DNA of 64,000 bases, from positions 36,092,523-36,156,522 of the forward strand of contig NC_092462.1 of the NCBI RefSeq assembly GCF_047495875.1. The letters run 5' to 3'. The position numbers and the translations under genes are program-made. Of this stretch, positions 1 to 20,500 are shown piece by piece (the stretch's first letter is position 1; every line of letters starts with the position of its first letter). The notes beneath the pieces are model-generated. The model was not told the origin of the DNA. It saw only the letters and a list, made by a program, of their open reading frames with translations, and made no database searches. This DNA is from Pithys albifrons albifrons. Lineage: Eukaryota > Chordata > Aves > Passeriformes > Thamnophilidae.

Positions 1-11885
<11,885 letters not shown>

Positions 11886-12870
11886 GTAAGAAGATGAAGT
11901 TTGAAGACTGTGCTAATCTATTTTAAATAGAAATTGAAGCTATACATTTTGCACTACTTGTAAGAAATCCTACCTTACAAAACAGAAAAGCAAAATCAGT
12001 ACTATACATTTGCTAATATTAAATCTTTCTTGAGAGAGAAAAAAAATGTTAGCAGGAACCTGGGTTTACTCCTAGTTCTAATTAATATTTCTGGGTTTAT
12101 TATTAATGTAAATTAATGAAGCAAGTGGCAAAATGTCACAACATGCTAAACATTTGTCAACAGGCTCTGAAAGAACCTATTCACTTACACACTGGAGCAA
12201 GAAAAAATATTTTGCTTTATTTACTTTTAGCAGCGGGTTTTCTTCCTTTAAGTATTTTTTTTTCTTTCCTGCTTTTTAAAAGTCATAATTTAAGCTTTTG
12301 AACATTATCGTTTTAGTTACTACCAAACTAAGCATCTGCCCCAGTCTGTTCCCAGTCACTCACCAGAATTCTCTTTCATTTAGCCCACATACTTAATGGC
12401 ATTTCCCCTATTCTGTTTGAAACAAAAGAAAAAATTGGAATCAAGAACCCAAACCACTTGATTCAGTGCCACACACTGGAAAATCCTGCAAGATAAAACA
12501 TTACTTAGCTTTGAGCAAAGTTCCGGATTATTAAACTCTGAATGTCATTTGTGCCTATTTCATTTTAATCATTGATTGAGTATGGACCTTCAGAGCACGG
12601 AGGTGTATCTAGGATGGCCTGGGTGCTTTAATTCAGGAGTTGCCTCCCACCAGGTAGGACTGCGGCTGCCCGAGCGGCTGCACAGCCGGACAACACCGGG
12701 GGACAGCAGCGGCACCCCGGGCAGGACAGGAGAGGCGGCAGAGCCCACACTCCGGTCCCTCTGCCATAGGAAAACGCTGCTTTTAAATAGCACGAGTCTA
12801 TTCAGGGCAGCCCGTCCATGGGACTTCCCGGCTGCTCTGCATGTGCCTCCTGTCAGCGTCTTACAGAAGT
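11886..12870 (+). other. ANXA10 3' UTR and intergenic DNA
   Basis: Downstream of the ANXA10 stop. The only nearby polyadenylation-like hexamer I see is ATTAAA at 12018-12023, a weak variant, so the transcript end is uncertain. A GC-rich patch at about 12600-12860 contrasts with the AT-rich surroundings; it has an open frame but no recognisable protein. Confidence 0.5.
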
Positions 12871-12871
12871 G

Positions 12872-13018
12872 AGGGAAATTAGCTCACTTGGTTAAAACTT
12901 GGCTGTAATAATGCCAAGGTCATGGGTTCAATGCCATGTATGGGCCATTGACTTAAGAGTTGGACTCGATGATCCTTGTAGGTCCCTTCCAACTCAGAAT
13001 AGTCTGTGATTCTGTGAA
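12872..13018 (+). mobile_element. tRNA-Ile-derived SINE with CR1-like tail (TguSINE1-like)
   Basis: The first 75 or so bases align with tRNA-Ile(AAU): an A box TTAGCTCACTTGG and a B box GGTTCAATGCC, with AAGGTCATGG between them and a tGGGCC acceptor end. The remaining half reads like the 3' end of CR1 (GGACTCGATGATCCTTGTAGGTCCCTTCCAACTC, split here from 12962 onward) and ends in TGTGATTCTGTGA. A tRNA-Ile head with a CR1 tail is the design of the zebra finch TguSINE1 family, mobilised by CR1 reverse transcriptase. Mutations in the acceptor stem and anticodon region exclude a working tRNA gene. Confidence 0.85.
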
Positions 13019-13020
13019 AG

Positions 13021-13480
13021 TGTGGTAATCCTGAAATTACCTACCCCTGGCTTTCCTCCCGCAGCCACAAGGTGTCCGACTGGACACAGCCGTTCTGGAT
13101 GATTGTACACGGGCAGCTTGTGCAGGTGCAGCTCAGTGACACTGAATAAAGCGCTGCCACAGAAACCCGCACATACGGGGTTGTGCCGCTCGCTCCGGTC
13201 CCCTCAGCCCACGGTGGGACTAACGCTACACACAGCGGTGTCTGGCTTCTTGGCAAATACTGACTTCAGGCTACAGCTCTATCGATTGATAATAAACTTA
13301 TAATTTCATTCGAGCCCCTCTTGAGTTTGCGTCATTATAAAACAGTTGGGGCGGATAATGTAATTGCTAAGCCTGAACTCTGGGGGAACGGTTATGGGGG
13401 TGGAGGGGAGGGGGAACAACCAAGGAGAGCGAGCTGGTCACTGCCCAGTTTCCCAGCACTGAGACAATCATAATCCGAAG
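13021..13480 (+). other. intergenic DNA upstream of the CpG-island promoter
   Basis: Moderately GC-rich sequence between the SINE and the CpG island. It contains short open frames on both strands without family signatures. No gene is supported. Confidence 0.5.
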
Positions 13481-13489
13481 TTGTGTTCT

Positions 13490-14023
13490 GCTTTTGCAGG
13501 CAGCTCGCACAGCCGCTCGGGGCACTGCGATGCCTCTGCTTTATCAAACTCTGCAGCCCGGACAGCCCCCGCCGGGCCCGCAGTGCCGCGCGCGCGCACA
13601 GCCCGGCTCGGGGCGGGAGCACCGCCCACAGCCCGGCACGGCACAGCATGGCGGCGGCGGCGGCGGCGCTAGGACCCTGCGCGCGCCCCGGAACGCAACC
13701 GCGCGCCAGGCTGGGGCGGGCCCCAGAACCTCCGCCTCGCCCCTGCTGGCTTCGCCTGTTGCTATTGGACAAAAGCCATGTCAGTCTTGCACCTCCGCCT
13801 ATCGCCGACGCGTCTGCCCTCGCCCCGCCCCCCACGGGCGGGCGCGCTGCAGCGGAGGTTGACGGCTGGCAGCGGCTCTGCGCCCGCGCCCGTGCGGTCA
13901 GTGGCGGCGCGGCTGTCGCCTCTCGGTGCCGCCGAGCTGGAAGCGGCGGGGCAGCGGGACGAGTCAGGCCCTGGACAGCAGCAACAGGCGGCGCGGCGGC
14001 CGCCCGGCTCCTCACCGCCGCCG
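13490..14023 (+). promoter_or_regulatory. CpG-island promoter and 5' UTR of the TRIM-GLEBS gene
   Basis: GC content and CpG density rise abruptly from about 13500 and stay high to about 14600. GC-box-like CCCGCCCC runs occur near 13820-13835, and an inverted CCAAT box (ATTGG) lies at 13764-13768. No TATA box is evident, which fits a dispersed CpG-island start. The coding start at 14024 sits in a good Kozak setting (ccgccgATGG). Confidence 0.7.
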
Positions 14024-14548
14024 ATGGAGGCGAGCCTGACGTGCGCCGTGTGCCTGTCGCTGCTGGAGGAGCCGGTGACGCTGCCGCTGTGCTCGCACAA
14101 CTTCTGCCGGGGCTGCGTGCTGGAGTGCCTGGCCTCGGCCGAGGCCGCCCGCCTGCGGCAGCTGCAGCGGGTGCCGGTGCAGGCCCGGCTGGGCCCGAGC
14201 CCGCCGTGCGCTCGGGTGCCGTGCCCGCTGTGCAGGAAGCTGTGCCTGCTGCCCCGCGGCGGCGTCGCCGCCCTGCCCGTCAACACCACCCTGGCCGAGG
14301 TGGTCAGGCTGTACCGGGCCGGCACGGCGGGCGCCGCCAAGGCCGGGGAGGCGGCGTCGGGGCCCAGGCCGGTGTCCGACCCGCTCTCCCCGCTGGCGCT
14401 CGGAAGCTGCCACAAACATCCGAGCCGGCCGGTCCAGCTCTACTGCCGCATGTGCCGGCAGGCGGGGTGCGGGCAGTGCGTCTCCGAGGAGCATCAAGGC
14501 ATCTTCCACTCCGTCAACCTCATAGGCACGGTGTACCAGGAAGAAAAA
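14024..14548 (+). CDS. TRIM-GLEBS exon 1: RING finger and B-box 2
   Basis: Encodes 175 residues ending in phase 0. RING zinc ligands are C7, C10, C23, H25, C28, C31, C67 and C70 (C3HC4), with a 35-residue insert between C31 and C67 that is long for a TRIM and rich in Ala/Arg/Gly. B-box 2 ligands are C129, H132, C141, C144, C149, C152, H157 and H162. GC content is very high, unlike the AT-rich later exons, because this exon sits inside the promoter CpG island. Confidence 0.92.
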
Positions 14549-17500
14549 GTAAGGGCGGGGCTTCCCCTCCGCGCCAGGGGCCTGGCTGGGAGGTCAGGCT
14601 GACCCTGGGCATTCAGGCGGGCACGGGCTGCTCTTGCTTAGAAACGCCGCCGGGAAAACAGCAGTGTGGTGGGCAGGAGAGAGGCAGAGGGATTGTGCTG
14701 CTTTGACGTAGAGGCGGGAGGTTTTTGCGGACTGCCAGAGTGCGCCTTCCCCTGCTGCCGTCACACTGTGTCCACCACATGAACGGGACCAGGCAGTATT
14801 AACAGATCTGAACCCAATTTACCAAAGCACCTAGAGAATTGTGGGGGTTTTTGTTGTTGCTTTGGTTTGTAGTTGGGCTTTTTCATATAGAAACTTGCAG
14901 TCTTGGCTGAAGGAATGCTGATGCTAAGAGTTTATTGCTTGTTTGGATCCAGTTGTTTCAAATTCAGGAAGATGCTACTCCTACCACCACCAAAAACTCA
15001 CCCGCAGATGTTTTGTTTATAGGCTTTCTGAGCTGCCATAGCAATTTGTGTCATAGGTAATTACATATTTAGGAACAGATAATTTGGGTGAGCAATAATT
15101 AGATAAATGTAAAACCAAGACACCTTACAGTTTGCATGAAGAAAGCAACTTCCTGGCATAATGCTCGGTTGATTGGTTGTACTAGTTGCGGGGTTTGCCA
15201 AAATACCTACAGTTTGCGTGGAGTGATGTTTTGAATTGCAACCTTTGTTTAATATGTTATATAAAATATCACAGAATCATGGAATAGTTAGGGTTGGAAG
15301 GGACCTCTGGAGATCATCCAGTCCAACCTCCCTGCTAAGGCAGGGTCACCTACAGCAGGTGACACAGGAAAGCGTCCAGGTACAGTTTGAATGTCTTCAG
15401 AAAGGGATACTCCACACCCTCCCTGGGCAGCCAGTTTCTGTGTTCTGCCACCCTCAACCCAAAGTTTCTTCCTCAGGTTGAGGTAGAGCTTCTTGTGTTT
15501 TAGTTTATGGCCATTGCTCCTCATCCTGACACCTGCCTTTGAGATATTTATATGGTTTAATGAGATCTCCTCTCAGTCTTGTCTTCCCCAGACTAAACAG
15601 GCCCAGCTGCCACAGTATCTCCTCATGAGAGAGATGCTGCAGACCCCTGATCTCCCTCTCCACTAGCTCTTTGTCTTTCGTGATGTGATTCTAGATAAAT
15701 ATTGAAATGTATAAAGTCATAATAAGTGTTTCAATTGCCTTGCAGCTAACCTTCTTCAGTACTCTGAAACAAATGAGAATGATAAATGAGAAGCTGATGA
15801 ATGAGATCTCAAACCAGCCAAATGATACAGATGTGAGTTACAGATGCTGTGTATTATATGTGTGTGTATGTGTGTCTTGGTTTCTCTTCTCATGATTGGT
15901 TAATCACAACACACAGCGTTTGGGTGTTTCTTGTGGCATAGATGTGCTCTGAGGTTACTTAGAAAAGACACACTGTGGACATTGCTTCTATATTTGCATC
16001 TGTTCTTACGCTTCTAGATGATGCTGAACAATGATGTGGAGATAATTGAAATGAAATTTGGAGAAATTTTCAAAACTCTAGAAATGAAAAAGCAGCAATT
16101 ACTAGAAGATGTTGAAAATCAAAGAGCTAAAAAAGAGAAAGAATTTCAGATGTGGAAGAAAATGAAAGAAACTCACAAGAAGACCATTGAGAATTTTTTG
16201 AAGGATTGTGAAAAGCTTGTCCATGAATGTGATCCTCAGCGTTTCCTGGAGGTGATCGCCTTTTCTTTCTATTTGATATCAGTTGTATAATGAACTCAAA
16301 TAGAGTCTGCTGTATTGTAGATTATGATTATGACTCGATCAGGAAAAACAAATTCAATAAGTGAAAAATACAGACAAAAATTAACATTTCATACTTTTTT
16401 ATAACAACGGTTTTCATTTTTAGAAAAGTTTGATAAAGCTTTCTTTTCAGCTTATCGATGGTGATTTTCAGTGCACTTAGTTGACTCTTTTTTTCTTCAC
16501 TAACAAATCAATATTGACTATATAGTTGCTGCTGTAACACTTCCTATATTATGCTACCAGCTGGGAAAATAGGCTGCTGCCTTGGTGCTGGGTAAACAGT
16601 TAATTACTAGTACTGCCTTCAAAGCCGTCTCACATTTCTTTGGTTTTTCATATTTATTTTGAAATACTTTGTGTATTAAGCACTTCCATTGCATTTTAAA
16701 CTTGTAAGATACTAAAAATGCTTTCTGGAGCAGAACTGCTAACTTGTCTGTGCTGCACAGTGGAGTACTGTGTTGAGGTACCTGAGCTAAGGTGATAATA
16801 TTGATTTTTAAGCTTGCCATAACCCTTGCACCAAGGTGTGCAGTGGTGGTAAATCAGCCTCTCCAAAGCTAAGCTTAGGTACTTCTGACAGACAGACACT
16901 GTGCCTACATAGTATATACACTTATGTGTATATAAGACACTGGAAGTCTTCATTCATAGTGTTCAAGGGAACTGTAGAGAAAAAACACTGTTTGCGATTT
17001 AGCAGTAAATGCTAAGACACAAACTAATTTTCACTGTTACCTAAGCTAGTGTAGATTATTTAATTTTGTTTGTCAAACACTGTGGCTGCAGTTGTATGGA
17101 ATTTAGGAAGATGGTAGATGTGGGGCAAAGTACTTAAATCCTGAAGTCTGTGGGGTTTTTGTCAACTTGAAGGCTTATGCTTTCATAAGAAACCACAGTG
17201 TACTGCTGATTTCTGCAGTGGGCCTTTTTGCTGCCTTCAGATAAATGGCAAGCTAAGAAAGTACCTAAGAGTTTGACTAAGTATGTGGTAACAACTCATT
17301 AAGGAAAATTTCACTTTTAAAAAAGCAGCTCCTACTTCGGGAAGAACTACTGTGACTCCAGTGATTAGTATGTCACTACTTCCACATCTCTTCCTCAACC
17401 TCCCTTTCTTCCTGTTTTTCTTCCTCCCCGTGTTTCTTCTCTGTCCACATCCTGTTTTCATCTTCTTCCTCCTATGGGTCCTGATCTGCTTCATGTTCTG

Positions 17501-20500
17501 CCTGCTTCTTCTATTTCTCCTATGCCTTTTGTCCTTCCTCCACCTTTGCCTTTTGTTCCTTCTTACGTTCCTCCTCTTTTCCCCCATTCCTCCGGTTCAT
17601 TTTCTACCTCTTCTTGCCATTTGTTCTCTTCCTCTTTAACTTAGCACTTCCCTGCCTGCCCTCCAGAACCATACTTTGTTTTTGTTTAAAGATTCAGTCC
17701 AGAGAGATCACCAGGTTTTTATAGGAAAGCAGCTATAATCTAGTTAGGTTTTCTTACTTTTCATTGCCTGTTCTTCGGGAAGTGCCACTTGATTACAGTA
17801 CAGTGCACTTCTTAGTGCCATTATCTGCCGGATTTAAAACTAAAAGGCAGCTTTTTCAATAGTGTAATAGCATATTGTGAGCGCATAGCAGAGGCTTTCC
17901 TCGCCAAGAAATACAAAATAGTCTTTCATTTGAATGCTTGCAAATATCTAAACATCTGAAATGGATCAGGTAACCATATGGATTGTTATTTAAATGTATC
18001 ATTTGGCTCTGAAGGAGTTCTTTTTGTCTTTAACACAGAATATTACAAGATAAATCATTGTCTCAAGGGGTTTTTTTTAACATTGGAATGATTTGGGGTG
18101 GGGGTTTTGTTGTTTTTTTTAAAGTATTTTAACAGGTCTATATCCTATAGTTTCATGATATGAAGACAGGCAACTCAGTCTCTCAGGTGTTTTGATAAAA
18201 CAATAACCTTCTTTTGACAGTTGGAGAAAACTCATATCTTACAAGTTCTTATTTTATTTACAGGTTGCTTGCGGCTTGAATACAAGGTATGTTTTAATTT
18301 TTTTCATGTTTTGTTTTCTTCAGTGTTATTTTAAAGATTAAAACTGAAAAAATATTTACTCTGGATATCATCAGATAAGTGATTTAAAATGAGAATATTA
18401 TTGAGTAATTAAGACATAATTTCAGATTTTTGGATGCTCTGTGTTCCAAATTTTAGGAAATGTGTCAAGAATTTTAAGGATTGACTATGGGGATTAGAGA
18501 TAATCAAACTTTGAATTGGCTGCCTGACAAAAAACAAATGGAAAAATTCATTAATACTTGGAGATTGGATATTTTTAGATATGTTACTTGACTTCAGGAA
18601 CACAAAAGCATGCTTGAGCTTTTATGGAAATCTTTCAAGAGCAAGAGTGTGTGTGGAGATTTTGCAGTGCCTTTGGTTTTGTGCTTGTAGTGCAGATAGC
18701 CTGTAATTTCTTTCTAAAGATTCTTAATTATATTTATTAAAACTTTTTACAGTTTAAGAAAGAATCTTGGAAATGGAGTTCTTTAAAATACATTGTGTTT
18801 CAGACTAACATTAGCAATGCTCTCTGAAAAAGGAGTATAATTTAGATTCAGGGAAAGTACACTAAGTATAGAGTGGTAATCTTTTTGCTGAACTACACGC
18901 ACTACTTCTTACAATTTTCATTGTGTATGAAACCTAATTTGAATGAATCATCAAGCAATAAGTTTTAAGAAAAAAATGTGAGGAACTTGATGTTTCATCA
19001 GAGACTTAATTTTTCTGATGTCTTCTAGTGATTTCTTTTTAAAATATGTTTTTAATTTTAGGCATGTGTAATTTACTTGGAATGTAAACACAAAGAAAAG
19101 TGTTGTAAGTTGGTTAGGTTTTTTTCTTTTCCAGAATGAAAACTCAGCTTGACGTGATGAATATAGCATCCAGCTGGGAAAAGCCACCAGTGTATATGCC
19201 AAAGAAGATGGATATCAAATCTGTAGTTAATGAAATTATAGCTTTGGAGTTAACACCTGCTAATATAGGTGTTGTTAAAGGTAAGGAAGAAGGACTTAAT
19301 GAAGACAAGATTTGGACGGTCACTCTGAACACCTGCAACTTGTGGAACCAGTTGCTAACAAACAATCTGCGTGGCAAAAGCATGCAAGTGTTCAGAAAGC
19401 ATCTGAGAAAATTGTATGGTTGATAAATTCATTGAGGGCTTTTAAATGAGTTTTATGAATGTACTTTTTCTAGAAAGTTCCTAGGCTGCATTTTCGGAAT
19501 CTGGGGGAAGTATCATAATTTTCACATACAGCCAGTATCTTGCTGTCAGAAGTGTGTTGCTGAACTAAAAGAGGGTTGGTTGTAGTGTAATGTGAATGTT
19601 GGCTGTGCTCAGATTAAATGCTTTTACCTCATGGAAAAATATGTTTTCTGTTGAGGCAGGCATCTCCAGGCAAACCTCTTATGCAGGCCTTTGCTTTATA
19701 TTACAGAAGTTTTGATAAGGATTAGCTTTTCACTTAGACTTTTGTTTTTAATTGGAATCTGTACTTGGGTGCACAGGAACCTTTCAGTGTTTTCCATATT
19801 TAATATCCTCTTCATCAGTATTCTTGTGTTCTTTCTAATAGATCTACATTATGGAGGAAATGAGAACTCAACTCTCTTCAAAGATATCATGAAGCAGTGG
19901 CAGGACCAGAAGAATATACCCAACACATTTCTTGTAAGTTATCGATTACATGGTCTACAACACTATGCTATATTATTTTGTCTGGTTTGGCTTATCAAAA
20001 TGAAATATAATGTCTGCTGCAAAACATTTTTCAGCCTGTGGTGGGACAGGATGAAGCAGATGGTAGGAGGTTTGCTACTCGGTTTATGTCAATATCAGAA
20101 ATGTCAGCATTTCAAGATATGAGTCATGAGGTATGATTGAACATCTGTTGTAAGTATGGCTAAGTTACTATATGTTATGTTGCAACTTTCAAAATAACTG
20201 AAAATTGTGTTAAAAGCTTTTCTTAGGAAGTTACCGTTCTGGTTCTAGAATGATACCTGACTAAGTATTAAATTTTTTAGGATTTTGCTTTTTTTTTCCT
20301 TCACAAAGCTGAAACTTAATCTTACTACTGGCTTCAAATACCTACTTTTATATTTTAATGTGGCTTTTTGAGTCACATCTGCCGCTTTCAAATTCAAATA
20401 AGCTTCCCCAGTGCTTATATGAAGAAGAAGTCATCTGCCTGTGTTCTGTTTTCTGAAGATAATAGGATTCCATCTTCTAAGGCCATATAATTTGACATAA

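Noticed and set aside
12872..12945. A tRNA-Ile gene
   Set aside because: The A and B boxes are recognisable but the stems are mutated and a CR1-like tail follows; it is the head of a SINE.
13392..14415. Minus-strand open frames of over 200 codons in the CpG island
   Set aside because: GC-rich DNA lacks stop codons by composition; the + strand holds clear RING and B-box ligands and a proper splice donor.
17237..17639. Arg/Lys-rich minus-strand frame and Phe/Leu-rich plus-strand frame
   Set aside because: Both are translations of an intronic polypyrimidine tract.
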